From Sinohyriopsis cumingii (taxonomy: Eukaryota > Mollusca > Bivalvia > Unionida > Unionidae): a stretch of 64,000 bases of DNA. Below, one piece after another: positions 14,476 through 26,132 of this stretch (position 1 is the stretch's first letter; every line of letters begins with the position of its first letter). The notes beneath the pieces are model-generated. The model searched no databases and was not told where the DNA came from. It saw only the letters and a program-made list of their open reading frames with translations. Location of the stretch: contig CM068825.1 in NCBI GenBank assembly GCA_028554795.2, positions 158,105,053-158,169,052 of the forward strand, written 5' to 3'. The translations under genes and the position numbers were made by a program.

Positions 14476-16681
14476 ACGCGCAACATCCACGATTGATTGC
14501 ATCACCTTCATTCACTTTGACCGTATATCGACGTCTCCTAGTTCATCCTTCCAAACTCTAGGTTCTGCCCCTTCATGGACTTCCTGGTCCCTTTTACTCT
14601 GACCTCGTCCTTCTTTCTTTCTTTTCCCGTACTCCGGTCTTCGGACTGTCTCGTCCTTCTCTCCGAAAGCTGTTCCTCGTCGCTGCTTTTCTTTCAGGAC
14701 TTCCGCGTCCTAGCACTAAACATGCCTTTCCTTTCATACAACGAACACTGGTCCCTTTCTTGTTTCACGAGGAAAGTACTAATCTTTAGGCTTCCACGGA
14801 GTCGAGACAAAGTTTCCTCGTAGGAAATTTCCAGACTAAAGAATTTACACTAGTCAAAGTCAGATTGCTCTAAAGTGTACGCCCTAATTTATTCTACCCA
14901 ATCGTAGGCAAGGGTCCCTAATCTTTCCTAAAGAAATAATTCTTTCATCAGATTTAGACAGCTCAGAATCTGTGTACGACAGTGCTTGACAATTTTCCCT
15001 TTGAAAATATGATAAGTGGACATAGGTTCCTACCAAGCGGTTAGGGTCGGTAGCTCAAATGTTTACTATTAACGACTGTTTAAGATATACCGGTCAATTT
15101 CACTGGTTCGGAAATATTGTTCCTAAGAAGTTTACTCTGACATAGGGTGAGATGATCGACGAAAGTTCAGAGTGACCCTTCACAAAGACTTTCCTGGCTT
15201 AACTGCGATAACTTTAATTGCTAAATGCATTCAACTTTAAATTTTCTGTACTTCAAAATTCGACACTTCACAATTTAATACCAGAAAAATATAATTAAGA
15301 TGAAGTTGAACTTAGCACAAGTTAAAATTTACTTGGGTTCCAGTATACAGGTTCAAATTTAGCACAGGGATTAATTCTTAAGGAATTTTTTTCCAAGTTT
15401 TACTTCCTGGTTACCTAAGCTATTTATTTAAAAAAAAGACCCCGTATATTGTTAAAATAACATTGTATTCCCCTTATTTTGGTGTGTAAATGATTGGTAT
15501 AATTTTATAGAGTATGCAGCTTGATCTCACTTGAGAGGTGCACATCTCAAAAGACTGACTTTACGAGGTCATTTTCACCTCATTGACTTTGATGTGAATC
15601 GCAACAAAACACTAGCTGATAACCTTTTTAATATTTAATAAATCATTTATTGCTGTTTCAGACATTAGTATTGGCTACTTTAGCAAAATTCATTGTACCT
15701 GTTTTAATAACTGTAAATGTCAGGAGTCCTTTAGACTAGTTCAAGTTCGTGTCTCGAGCACATGGGATCGGTCATTTTGATCAGCTGTTTGCTGTAGATG
15801 GTACAATGTGTACAGTATAAAGAAATTTGTATCAGGACATGAAAGTAGTATAAAGGTATTCCAACATGCTATTCATTGCACTTGTTGCAAATGCACATAT
15901 CTTCAGCTTATACGTGTCCGGTCTTCAGATGGACTTAATTGTAGAGTGGAACCTTAGTTCTTACCAGATTTTTTTTTAAGTTTGCAGAACATTTCAGTCT
16001 GTTGAGGGTTCTTGCCATAATCATTTTTTATAGGCATTCCAAGCATTCATAGAGCAGATTGGTTAGGATGGCTGGTAATCGTGAAGACAGCTCATAGATA
16101 TGTATCTTTACTTGTCTTGCTTTAAGATGACCATGACATCACTCACTGGTTTGGCTTGTGTGAGTATGCAAGTGGCTGATTAGAACACAACTGTCTGTGG
16201 CACACTTGACAGAAGATGCCACTTGTGTTTGCTTAAATAATAGAGGACGTCCTGCAGTTCAGATATGTAGCTGTTAACAACTGCAATGCCTCTGCAATTC
16301 TTCTCCTTTCAAAGTCCATAACTCCAGTATGGACGAGATTCTTTGAGAGATCTTTCCAAGACCCAGGGTCAATGTTGAAGTGTTCAATCTGATTAAAATT
16401 ATATTTTCACCATCCTACGTGAGGATCCGACAGCAACATTTAGGGGTCATGTTCTGGTATTATTATCATAATTGCTAATTATATCAGCCAATCAGATGAA
16501 GTCATATCCACATTTGGGAGACTGAACAGTGTGGCTGAATCAATGTGTGCCAAATGATGTGATTCACACTTTAAGATTCTGAAATTTGCATTTCCATTGG
16601 CTATTTCAAAGGTCATCAGAACATGACCTTTAGGCGGTCACTGTCAGATCTTCACATCAGACAGTGGAGATCTGATTTTAA
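14476..16681. other. Remaining LTR sequence and gene-free DNA
   Basis: The first several hundred bases, with repeated GACTTCC/TCGTCC-like motifs at 14570-14700, are probably U3/R sequence of the LTR above. From about 15300 onward I see only AT-rich DNA with no supportable gene. Confidence 0.4.
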
Positions 16682-17165
16682 TCAGATTGGAGGTGTCTCA
16701 GGGATGACTTGAGGGAATCTTCGATGCGTTTCGTCTGACCACCCTGAGATCGCTTTCCCTCCTTCAGTTGCCATAGAAGATCTTTGGTAGTGGCTCTGAT
16801 GACATGGCCTGCCCATCTCAATTGTGATTTTATCAGTAGAGCGTGGATGCCTGGAATGTCTGCTCATGTTAGAACCTCCGTGTCTGGGACCCTGTCCTGT
16901 CAATTTCCTCAGGCAGCACACGTGAAAATAATCAACATCTTGGCATGGTGTCTGTACACCATCCATCATATGTATAGTAGTGTCGGCAACACAATGGTTT
17001 TGTAGATCTTAGTTATGTTTGTAGGCTAATTCTCTAAGCTTAAACACATGAGCATATTTGCACGTATTGTACCAATGGCAACACTTGCTTTAGCAAAAAT
17101 CTGGCACTGACATTGCCAACATTGTGCTGCTGAGATAGGTGAAATTGTCTATTTACTGTGATAGT
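16682..17165 (-). mobile_element. Degraded RTE-like LINE 3' coding fragment
   Basis: Minus-strand translation gives, across stops, the conserved C-terminal region of invertebrate LINE ORFs: a CLRKLTGQ block followed by MGRPCHQSHYQRSS and the WSDETHRRF stretch near the end. Several in-frame stops separate the blocks, so this is a fossil. The family call rests on pattern memory of that C-terminus and would need a profile search. Confidence 0.6.
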
Positions 17166-17859
17166 AGGCTCTTCGCAAGGCTCTCCTTGTACTGGTCGGT
17201 TCTGTATACTTCTTAATGACCACTAGGCCTATAGCATCCCACAATACTGTAACTCACGATCAGAATATCTACTGCCCTTCCGATTGAGAAAAAGTCTCGA
17301 TGTAATTTGTTGCCATTGAGAACTATATTCTGAACTACTTTCGTTCACATGGACCGATATAAAATAAGTTTTATTAAACTATGAAATGTTTTAAAATAAC
17401 AATTCAACATGAGCTCTACTGAGCTTCTGTTTACCAACATTACATAAAACTAATGAGTCATTAAAACAAGCATTGTTTGGAAGACATACCAACACATCAT
17501 GGTACAAAGATACAGTTGGACAAAACACACAGCACACAACTTGAAACATGAACAAGCATTTTAAAAGGCAGTGACTAGAAGTAAATTAAGTATCTGGATA
17601 GGTTAAAACCACAATTTAAGATAATTTCAACCAAATAAAAAATAATTATTGGTAAAAACTGAAATTGAAATTAAATGTAGAAGCAGCACATTAGAGATGA
17701 ACAGCGTGCTGAAGTTCAGTTTACATCTTACTTAAAAAGAAAGTAGCTACTGTAAGGCACTAGACAGTACGTAACATAAGGGCAGATAAACAAAAACGCT
17801 GACACAAACATAAGCTATCATCATCGTGATGAGGCAGGGGTATTATTTGTATATATTAC
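17166..17859. other. Gene-free stretch
   Basis: I see no coding frame or structured repeat here. Confidence 0.4.
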
Positions 17860-18070
17860 ATTTGCTGACATTACCATTCAGGGAAAGAACAAATTATTTA
17901 AATGAATTAAATTTGATTGCTCTCTAAAATGATTTGGTAGCTCATTCCTTAGACTGGCAGCTGCATATCTAAACGATTTCTTGGAGAAAGGAGACTAAGT
18001 CACAATCTGAATATTGTCGGCCTTTGCTGTTGAGACATATATGTTGCACACATCCAGAGTTGAATCACCA
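17860..18070 (-). mobile_element. CR1-like LINE C-terminal fragment
   Basis: On the minus strand, KKSFRYAAASLRNELPNHFR around 17900-17985 is the well-known C-terminal block of CR1/L2-type reverse transcriptase ORFs. It is followed by a short Asn/Leu-rich tail. Only this end is recognisable. Confidence 0.65.
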
Positions 18071-18167
18071 AACGTATAAGAAATAATCTATTCAAAAAAA
18101 AAAACATTACATCCGCGGTTATTTGTGGACTTTGACGGAAAAGGCCGAGGCCATTCCGATTGTGTCT

Positions 18168-18230
18168 CATCTTCGCTAGCCAAGATTCCGATAACCCTAA
18201 GTAGATAGGGAACCTTGGCTAGCGAAGATG
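18168..18230. repeat. Perfect 17-bp inverted repeat (hairpin)
   Basis: CATCTTCGCTAGCCAAG at 18168-18184 is repeated as its exact complement at 18214-18230, with a 29-base spacer. It lies 44 bases outside the TIR element that begins at 18274. Confidence 0.9.
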
Positions 18231-18390
18231 ATTTTGTCGACGCTGACTGATTTCGCTCTGCGATGCTACTTATCACAGGTGCTCGACGCGAGCTTGATGT
18301 TGAAAAAAAACAACAACAACAAAAAAAAAAAAACAAACTGAAGGGGGAAAAAATTATACCTTGTGACAAAATTGCTCCAGATTACCCTTA

Positions 18391-18595
18391 GGACCCGGTC
18401 TGACATAGCACCCTTTCAATCGTACTATGTAAGAGTTACCCCGGCCCTAGTATGACCCGTTCTGACAAAGCACCCTTTCAATCGTACTATGTAAGAGTTA
18501 TCCCGGCCCAAGTATGACCCGTTCTGATATAGCACCCTTTCAATCGTACTATGTAAGAGTTACCCCTGCCCTTGTATGACCCGTTCTGACATAGG
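18391..18595. repeat. 62-bp tandem repeat, about 3.3 copies
   Basis: The unit includes TATGACCCGTTCTGACA, then CACCCTTTCAATCGTACTAT and GTAAGAGTTA. It is built from the subterminal sequence of the enclosing TIR element, so the array probably grew from its end. Confidence 0.9.
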
Positions 18596-18644
18596 ATGAC
18601 CCTGTCTGTCATACTATAGGCCTAAAAGAGTCTCTTCTATTGCA

Positions 18645-18962
18645 CGATAGTGTGTGTGTGTGATTTTGGCTTTTTTAACGTAGCTTTTCTTAAAACTTCA
18701 GTCATATCGCTACGATGTCTGCAGTGTGACAGTTCATTCTGATGTCTAGCACGCAGACATGTAGCATCATGTCCCACCCAGTCACATTATCCCGACACCA
18801 GGCCGACCAGTCCTAACACTAACATCTTAATGCTGAGCGCCAAACGAGGCAGCTGCTTGTACCACTTTTATAAGTCTTTGTTATGACTCGACCGGGGTTT
18901 GAACCAGCGACCTCGCGCATTCGAGGCGGACACTCTAACCACTAGGCCACCGGACCGGTCTA
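18645..18962 (-). mobile_element. tRNA-derived SINE (family A), nested in the TIR element
   Basis: On the minus strand the head reads GTGGCCTAGTGGTTAGAGTG (A box) and GGTTCAAACCCCGGTCGA (B box). It is followed by a conserved body with GACTGGTCGGCCTGGTGTCG and a GTGACTGGGTGGGACATGAT stretch. The same body recurs at 46213-46510 (plus), and the head recurs at 26630-26725 (minus). It is a Pol III-type retroposon, not a tRNA gene. Confidence 0.85.
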
Positions 18963-19104
18963 TTTTACGATAGACTGAGCCTATGTCAGAACGGGTCATA
19001 GGGGTTATCTGAGGTAATTTTGTCACTCGGTATGATTGTTATTCCATCAGATTATTGCTAATTTTCAACATCAAGCTCGCGTCGAGCACCTGTGCTACAT
19101 ATTA

Positions 19105-19363
19105 CGTCGGGGCCCCGAGTGGCCGAGTAGTCTAAAGCGAACACAGTTACGAATCACTGCCATCTCACCTCTGTCTGCGTGAGTTCGAATCTCAGCCTCG
19201 GCTAACGTTGGTACGTGAGAAATCCTGTCAGTAGCTTCTTGTTGGTCGGTGGTTCTTCCCGGGGTTTTCCAGAGTTATTCTTCCACCAATTATACTGGCC
19301 GCCGTGTATAGCCTATCTTGTGCTTAAAAAAATGGCGTTAAACCCTACAACGACAACAACATA
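19105..19363 (+). mobile_element. tRNA-derived SINE (family B) with ACA/ACG tail
   Basis: The head CCCCGAGTGGCCGAGTAGTC and B-box-like GAGTTCGAATCTC are followed by a body with GGTGGTTCTTCCCGGGGTTTT and CTCCAC-like motifs. A tail AAAATGGCGTTAAACCC then runs into an ACGACAACAAC repeat. This tail is what I recall for metazoan Meta-domain SINEs common in molluscs. The family name is an inference. Confidence 0.75.
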
Positions 19364-19759
19364 TTACGACCTTTTTGCAGCACGCAGCGTCAGTCATCAC
19401 AACAAGACTTAAAATGTGCCCGTAAGATTTAACAGTTGCGACTAATATTTGAGATAACGAATTTCAGCGTTTTTTTGGGGGGGGGGGGGGGGTTGGGTTG
19501 TTGTTGTTGACATTTTAACAAAATTTCATATGATAAGTTTAATCAAACAAAAATAAAGCTATTTTCTCACAGTTCCCTTTTGATTTATGTTCACGAAAAT
19601 TTTTTGTTATACGCCTTTGCTTTTTATTTGGTAGATCGTAACGGAAACTATACCGTCATTATCATTAAACGTTATCGTCAGTAGTAACCTTCAACACCAC
19701 TCTTACCTCCAACTCGCATTTGTGTTGAATTTTACTATAATCAGACCTTGCTAAATACG
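19364..19759. other. Short gene-free stretch with poly-G tract
   Basis: AT-rich sequence with an unusual T7G17-like tract around 19469-19493 followed by TTGTTGTTG. No gene is seen. Confidence 0.5.
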
Positions 19760-19767
19760 CAGAAAAC

Positions 19768-20159
19768 CAGTGGCGTCGCTAGGGGGGTACGGGGGGTGCG
19801 GACCGCACCGGGTGACACCATCTCAGAGGGGTGACACCAAAATGAAAAATTGCAAATTTTACAGAGCACACACTGCTCGGTCTAGTCGGATTTCATAAGC
19901 GGATAACTGATCATAGTTAAATACATGACTAGCAGGCACAGGGTGCCACCATGCAGTCTGCAGAGCGTCTGGTGCTTAGTTGCAGTGGCGTCGCTAGGGG
20001 GATGCGGGGGGTGCGGACTGCACCGGGTGACACCATTAGAGGGGGGGACACCAAAATGACATTACTAAGGATTCTGTATGGTCTGTTACGGAAGGAGGAC
20101 CATGGGGGTGACACCATGAGCTACCGCACTGGGTGACACCAACCCGAGTGACGCCACTG
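19768..20159. mobile_element. 392-bp hAT-like MITE with perfect 8-bp target duplications
   Basis: The left end reads CAGTGGCGTCGCT and the right end is its near-complement (AGTGACGCCACTG), giving TIRs of about 12 bp. The flanks carry an exact 8-bp duplication, CAGAAAAC, at 19760-19767 and 20160-20167, which is the hallmark of hAT-type insertion. The 5' terminus is repeated inside at 19983 together with the following GTGACACC motif, so the element is internally duplicated or is one copy nested in another. It has no transposase. Confidence 0.85.
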
Positions 20160-20227
20160 CAGAAAACTGAAGACTGCTAGGTTAGTTTTCAGAGCAGAAT
20201 TCAACGCTAAATAGTTCCGGGGGTACT

Positions 20228-20475
20228 TGACAATGTTTGCATTGAATATCCAGTCCCTGGTCCGTACTGCTACAATGAATATACAGTCCCTGGTACGTAC
20301 TGCTGCATTGGATATATACAGTCCCATGTCCGTACTACTGCATTGAATATCGTCCCTGGTTCGTACTACTGCATTGAATATAGTCCCTGTTCCGTACAGC
20401 TGCATTGAATATAAGTCCCTGGTTCGTACTACTGAATTGAATATACAGTCCCTGGACCGTACTGCTGCAATGAAA
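20228..20475. repeat. About 33-bp tandem repeat, roughly 7-8 copies
   Basis: Units contain GCATTGAATATACAGTCCCTGG and CCGTACTGCT with length variants of 31-35 bp. The frame over it on the minus strand is an artefact of the repeat. Confidence 0.9.
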
Positions 20476-20698
20476 TGAGATGTAGGGCACCCACGGAACA
20501 TAAGTGTTTTTTTTTTTGTTTTTTTTTTAAAGAAGAGAATAAATTCAATCCTCCTTTTCGTGTAAAGGAGTATATTTGTTGTGGACTTTTTTGTCAAAAT
20601 TCGAAACAATCCTTTTTCTAAAACATAAAAATAAAACTTTCAGCATAGAAACATATGCGTTAAGCATGCAGAATTAACGTTTTTATTCCTTAATATAA

Positions 20699-21155
20699 TT
20701 GCATCTCAATAGCTAATCGTCTTTATAGTGGTTCAGTACATGGTGACATCTCAATAAACTGTACGTCTTTATAGTGGTTCAGTACATGGTGTCATCTCAA
20801 TAGCTGTACGTCTTTCTAGTGGTTCAGTACATGGTGACATCGCAATAGCTGTACGTCTTTATAGTGGTTCAGTACATGGTGACATCTCATTAAACTGTAC
20901 GTCTTTATAGTGGCAGAACATGGTGACATCTCAATAGCTATACGTCTTTATAGTGGTTCAGTACATGGTGACATCTCAATAGCTATACGTCTTTATAGTG
21001 GTTCAGTACATGGTGACATCTCAATAAACTGTACGTCTTTATAGTGGCACAACATGGTGACATCTCAATAGCTGTACGTCTTTATAGTGGCAGAACATGG
21101 TGACATCTCAATAGCTGTACGTCTTCATAGTGATTCAGTACATGGCGACATCTCA
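20699..21155. repeat. 45-bp minisatellite, about 10 copies
   Basis: The unit contains ACATCTCAATAGCTGTACGT, CTTTATAGTGGTTCAGTACA and TGGTG. Some copies carry AATAAACTG, and some have the shortened GTGGCAGAACATGG. Confidence 0.95.
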
Positions 21156-22052
21156 TATTTACCTGTAATGGGAAAGTCTCAAAATAGAGACTGCTCTAGA
21201 TTTACGCACGTTTTCTGTGCCAATGTATTGTTGATTCGGTTTAGAAATAGTCGTAAGTAAACCCTGCAAATTTCAATTTAATACAGAAAAAATATCTGGA
21301 AACTTTTGTTTCAAAACGTGTGGGGACCCTTTGTTTGAATGTCATTTGTCTATCAGATGAAGATGTGCAGTTTAGGTGGAATTAATGCCCCTTTAATTAA
21401 TTTTAAATCTCCACTGCAACAGGTCCTTGTAAATAGCATATATCGGGAACAGTTCAACATATTCTTAAGCAATTAGTTGTGTACATGTCTCATATAGTTA
21501 TTCCATTTGTGAGTTTGTCTCCTCAGCTCCATTTGGGGTAGGGCATCGGCCTCTGACAGTATACTTCATACCCTCAAAGAAGGTTGCTTTTAACTTGCTT
21601 AGCTCAAGAACCATTCCACGTGTCAGCATCCTGATGCTGTTAGATATTAGCTCAGACAGGAAGCGCCTTTTACAGAATGTCTTCAAACCCCTTTTGCATA
21701 GAGTTAGGGACCGACCATTTGTGTTCTTTTTTTTTTGGGGGGGGGGGGCGGATTTTCTTTTGAGCAGGGATATTACAATCCTTGTTTTTAAAATTTGTTG
21801 GCTCAAGATAGATACTTTTTGCAAAACAAAATAAAAGATATAATGATTGCTTTTCTTCTTGTTGTTTTGCTATAAATCAAGCACAGAATATATTTTTAAG
21901 CTATTTTCTCTGAAATTCCCAAGCACCATCCACCAACTCTAGAATATGAAATGGTCGGTTCCTTAGGGCCCTTGACAGTTAACTTCATATCTTTGTAACA
22001 GCTTAAGAATCAGTCAACATAGTTCGATGCAATTTTCTGTGGCTATTATCTA

Positions 22053-22107
<55 letters not shown>

Positions 22108-22635
22108 CTCCTTGCAAACCAAGACAGCTGAAAGTTGGTTACACTTATCTACTTGCCTTACACTAACTAATGAGTTTATTATTCTCAGCTTTTGTAGACA
22201 ATGGGGGAGGGGGTGGGTCGGGATTTAATTGGGCCTGTCTCTCTTTCTGCCCTCTAGACCGTCCGTCCTTTCTACTGTCAATCCCACTTTTTTTGCATAT
22301 TAACTTCCTTAATCATTAGTTCATATCCTCCAAATATAGCACGCAGCTTGATATTGGTGAGATCCAGTCAGAGTAATTGTCTCCGTTCTGCATCATTGCT
22401 TATTGGAATTATAGCCCCTGATAATTCGACTAACCCGTTTTCGTTCTCACGCAGTAACTTCCGTAATTTGTTTAAATTCCGGGTATAGAGGTGACATTGA
22501 TGAATTGTTAGATTAGTCTGATTGACAGTATTTTGCGTAATAGTTTTAACAGATTTAAAACCCTCCCATCCCACGATTACTGGACTCGCCCACCTTCGTT
22601 TCTTGCTCATTGAATAAATTTAACAACATTTGTTG
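21156..22635. other. Gene-free stretch with microsatellites
   Basis: Contains a T10G12-type homopolymer junction near 21727-21748 and a (TG)n run of about 42 bp at 22061-22102 preceded by (TATC)n. No coding frame is supported. Confidence 0.5.
22061..22102. repeat. (TG)n microsatellite
   Basis: A pure TG run directly after a short CTAT tetranucleotide run. Confidence 0.97.
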
Positions 22636-22852
22636 TTACTTAATGCCTTGGTTGACTTCGATTGTCTTACTTAATGCCTTGGTTAACTTCGATTGTCTTA
22701 CTTAATGCCTTGGTTGACTTCGATTGTCTTACTTAATACCTTGGTTAACTTCGATTGTCTTGCTTAACACCTTGGTTGACTTCGATTGTCTTACTTAATA
22801 CCTTGGTTGAATTCGATTGTCTTACTTAACACTTTGGTTGACTTCGATTATC
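22636..22852. repeat. 31-bp minisatellite, 7 copies
   Basis: The unit contains TTACTTAATGCCTTGGTTGA and CTTCGATTGTC, with GCC/ACC and GTTGA/GTTAA alternation between neighbouring copies. This suggests a two-unit higher-order period. Confidence 0.95.
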
Positions 22853-23489
22853 AGTATTATACGCCGTTATTTAGAGGTGTTATAGTCCTAAGTTGTCGAG
22901 TCCATTCACTTTCATGTCACCCAACAACTACTCGTAATTCATTCTCGATATCAACTGAATTTGGTATGTTGCGCGATAAGACCACGGCTGAGTTCACTTG
23001 TTTGCATGCTGTATTATCATTAAGCCGTGATACGGACCCTGGTTTTCAGACCTACTTACTTTTATTTCTACCCAGTAACACGTGTACTTATTAAATTTCA
23101 AGCAAATGTTATAGATAGTTTTGCAATGATGATACGTCGACTAAGTTCGATTGTTAGAGGTTCTGAGTTGGATCTTCTGTAACTTAATCTTTTTATCGAG
23201 GTATGATCCATTAGTGTCGCACTCACCCACCTTTCTTTTTTCACGCAATAATGCCCATAATTATTACTGGATTTCATCCAACTAAGATACACTATTTTAT
23301 ATTGATGATACCTTAGTTGTGTTTGTTTTTCATCATTTTGCGTCACATTTACAGTTAGTGTCTTATTTTTGCTAAATGTATTTGTTTTAATTTACTGTGT
23401 CCCCATCGTCACATATCCTTTCTTCTACAAACTCACACAGCCCTGTTTGCAACGAAAGGCGGAGGGGGTGGGGGAGATGTTGTTTATTC

Positions 23490-24690
23490 TATGAGGCGCC
23501 GTAGCGGACAAAAGCTGGTCCAATCAGAAAGTTACCGTTGAAATATTAATGTCATATGTTCAGAATTCCAATTTCACGTGTTGTATATATTTTTAAAAAA
23601 TGCTTGTCCTTAAAATTCCATTTTCTAGGTCGAGATTTTATATTGTATCTCTTCAATTAAACAGTAGTGGTTGAAAGTTATATTTTCTACGTTGAGGTTT
23701 TAGATCGTGTCGTTAGAATTATACGACCGGGGTTGAAATTTCAATGTCATACATCGAGAATTTCTTATTTACGTATTGGTTCAAAGAGCTTATGTTGAAA
23801 GTTCCATTTCATATGCCGAGTATTTAGATTTCATCTGTTGAATTACACACCGCTGGTTTGAAAATGCAGTGTCCAATATCGAGTTTTTAGATTGTATCTT
23901 CTGAATTACACGGCTGTTGTTGAAATGTCATATGTCGAGCGTTTCAGTTTTACATGTTGAATCGTATTTATTGTGCTGAAAGTTCCATTTCGTATGTTGA
24001 GTTTTTAGATCGTATCTGTTGAATTACACAGCGGTGGTCGGACATTTTATTGTACTTGTCAGAATTGCTACTTTTTTCTGGTGAAATGTTGTGTTGGTGT
24101 TAAAATCAAAATTACACAATGTCCACTTTAACAATTCAAAATAAAGTCGAGTATTAAGATACATCATTCGTGTATTTAATTATGAGGCGCCATTACATTT
24201 CATGCATTTACAGTTTGAAAGTTACCATTCACAGGTCGAGAATTACTATGAATTTTGTCGCTAGAGGTCGGTCTCGTGAACGGACCGAGTTATTTTTAAA
24301 CAAGGAGGCTGCTTCTCGTTGCTGTGAAATCCAACAGATGAAATCTAAATACTCGCCATATGAAATGGAACTTTCATCACAAACAGTTACATGTACATTC
24401 AACGTGTGAATTTGGGATTCTCGACATATGATATTGAAATTTCAACCACCGCTGTGTAATTCAAAATATATACTGTAAAACGTCGACATAGGAAACACAA
24501 CTTTAAACCACCACTGTATAATTCAACATATAAAATCTAAAACCTCGATCATAAAATGGAACTTTAAGGACATGCAATTTGATCCATCATGTGATATTGG
24601 ATTTCTCGACATACGACATCGAAATTTCAACTGCAACTTTCTCATTGGACCAACTTTTGTCCGCTACGGCACTTCAATTTATTCCTGGAA
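23490..24690. mobile_element. Foldback-type element with long imperfect inverted arms
   Basis: The left end (GCCGTAGCGGACAAAAGCTG, from about 23500) is complemented at the right end (CAACTTTTGTCCGCTACGGC, ending about 24680). The flanking TGGTCCAAT and AGAAAGTT are conserved on both arms. Inward, both arms carry a degenerate internal repeat (TTGAAAGTTCCATTTC, then CGAG.TTTTAGATCGTATC, then GAATTACACAGC) in opposite orientation. GAGGCGCC occurs at the left end and again near the centre (24183). No transposase frame is seen. Confidence 0.65.
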
Positions 24691-24699
24691 TTATCACCT

Positions 24700-26050
24700 C
24701 GTTTACGGACTAGCAACAATGTTAAGTTGTTTCTTACTGGCAAGTCTCCAGCTGTAGGTAAGCTGCCTCTATGGAACGTGAGATGCACCTTACATCATTA
24801 TAAACAACCTCACGCAAAAGTAGGTCATTAACCTACTTTTCTTATACAAATGAGTATGTTATCTACATGTTAAACCAGAGTAACAGTTATGTCACCGTAA
24901 AGGCATGGTTTGTTTTTGGAATTGGCGACAATGTTCTTTGCCGTATTGCCCTACATCCCCAAGAGAAAGCAGGTTACGTTGACTTAGATTTCTTATTTTT
25001 TTTTTCTTTCGGGTATGGGGCTGTTCAATAACGTTCATAAAATTAGATAGATTATGCCTCACCTGGCCAAGAGATTTATTTGAATTATAACAGTACGTTT
25101 TCATATATTTGTAATCAGTGGAGTTATACCTTTGATTTACTTATGCACGTTGTTAAGCAGCTTTTAAAACAACAACAACAAATAAATTAACTGAAATGAA
25201 AGACTTTAACTTTACCCAATGGTTATTATCAGAGGTGGAGGATGTGTGATCTCTGACTCCTCACTCATGGTGGTTTGGTTATCGTTATCTAGGAGATGAT
25301 CGACCACGTAGTACTAATATTAGTACCCTTACTTGTACCTCGTGGACAGGGTACTAACATGAGCATATACGTGTTAATGGAGCAACCGGGTGTGATTCAC
25401 ACCCGGCGCTCTTTTAGCCTAATAATAACACTTTAAACATATTCCTTGCATATAATCCAATAAATTGAGTAGTCCTCTTATTTAATACCGGAAGTATCGA
25501 AAATCTTTGTAGAAATAGTTGTAAAATCTCGTTTACTTTTTTAGTCGATATTTTCGTTTAGATCGTCCGCCATGTTATTTCAAATAATGATTACTTCCGT
25601 TCTCAGCCTCGTTTGTTTGTGTGCCATATAAGGACATTGACGCCTTATTTGGAAATGTAAACAAATCGTAGTAAAATTTTGGCGCCGTTTGGGTCAGAAA
25701 TTCTGCGCATTAAAAGTACATACGGTTTATCGGCAACTTTGAAATTCCACCAAGAAGCGATTATTCGCACTTGATTGATAATAATATAGCGTAGAATATA
25801 AAAAATATGGTCTCGCAAGCTTTACGTAGAAAATGGGTCACGGCGAGAGTCTCGCTTTATCTGTCATGGCGGACAGGATAAGGTTAGAGTAACCATGCCA
25901 ATTTATTTCATCTTGTAAAGGCTTAATAAATTCAAAATAAGCCAAACTTCTTTCACAGCATGATTATACTTATGTAGTTGATTTGTACACTGTTTGTTTT
26001 TCTTACTTTAGTGATGATTTTTTTGGCTCCATTACATGATATGGGATCAG
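24700..26050. other. Gene-free stretch
   Basis: No convincing coding frame. A CpG-richer segment (25560-25880) contains TTCCGGTTT-like and GCCATGTT motifs on both strands and could be promoter-like, but I cannot support a start site. Confidence 0.35.
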
Positions 26051-26052
26051 TT

Positions 26053-26089
26053 CGTAGCCTCAACCACAACAAATCAAGTTGAGGCTACG
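26053..26089. repeat. 12-bp inverted repeat (hairpin)
   Basis: CGTAGCCTCAAC at 26053-26064 is complemented by GTTGAGGCTACG at 26078-26089 with a 13-base loop. A further CATCGTAGC follows. Confidence 0.8.
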
Positions 26090-26132
26090 ACATCGTAGCT
26101 AATCGACCACGGTGTTTTTGTCCGGATCGAGT

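Larger units (their letters stand above)
18274..19094. mobile_element. Non-autonomous DNA transposon with long terminal inverted repeats
   Basis: CACAGGTGCTCGACGCGAGC at 18274 is mirrored by its complement ending at 19094. The similarity continues inward for about 140 bases on both sides, through GTGACAAAATT, AGATTACCC and GACCCG.TCTGACATAG. No transposase is present. A 62-bp tandem array and a complete minus-strand SINE sit inside. A third copy of the same terminus occurs at 26273. I could not define a clean target duplication, so the superfamily is open. Confidence 0.75.

Noticed and set aside
16784-17005. Plus-strand 73-codon frame
   Set aside because: It is the complement of the RTE-like LINE fragment, which gives the recognisable protein on the minus strand.
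18088-18369. Minus-strand 93-codon frame rich in Phe/Cys/Ser
   Set aside because: It crosses the poly-A tract and the TIR element end, with composition from homopolymers only.
18880-18962. tRNA gene (minus strand), and similar at 26640-26722 and 46215-46290
   Set aside because: A and B boxes are present, but the stems do not close into a cloverleaf, and a conserved non-tRNA body follows in two copies. These are SINEs.
21727-21748. T10G12 tract as a quadruplex-based regulatory site
   Set aside because: A single G run without the four-run pattern. Probably a slippage product or an assembly artefact.
25560-25880. CpG-richer segment as a host promoter
   Set aside because: No TATA, initiator or first exon can be tied to it, and no downstream coding exon was found.
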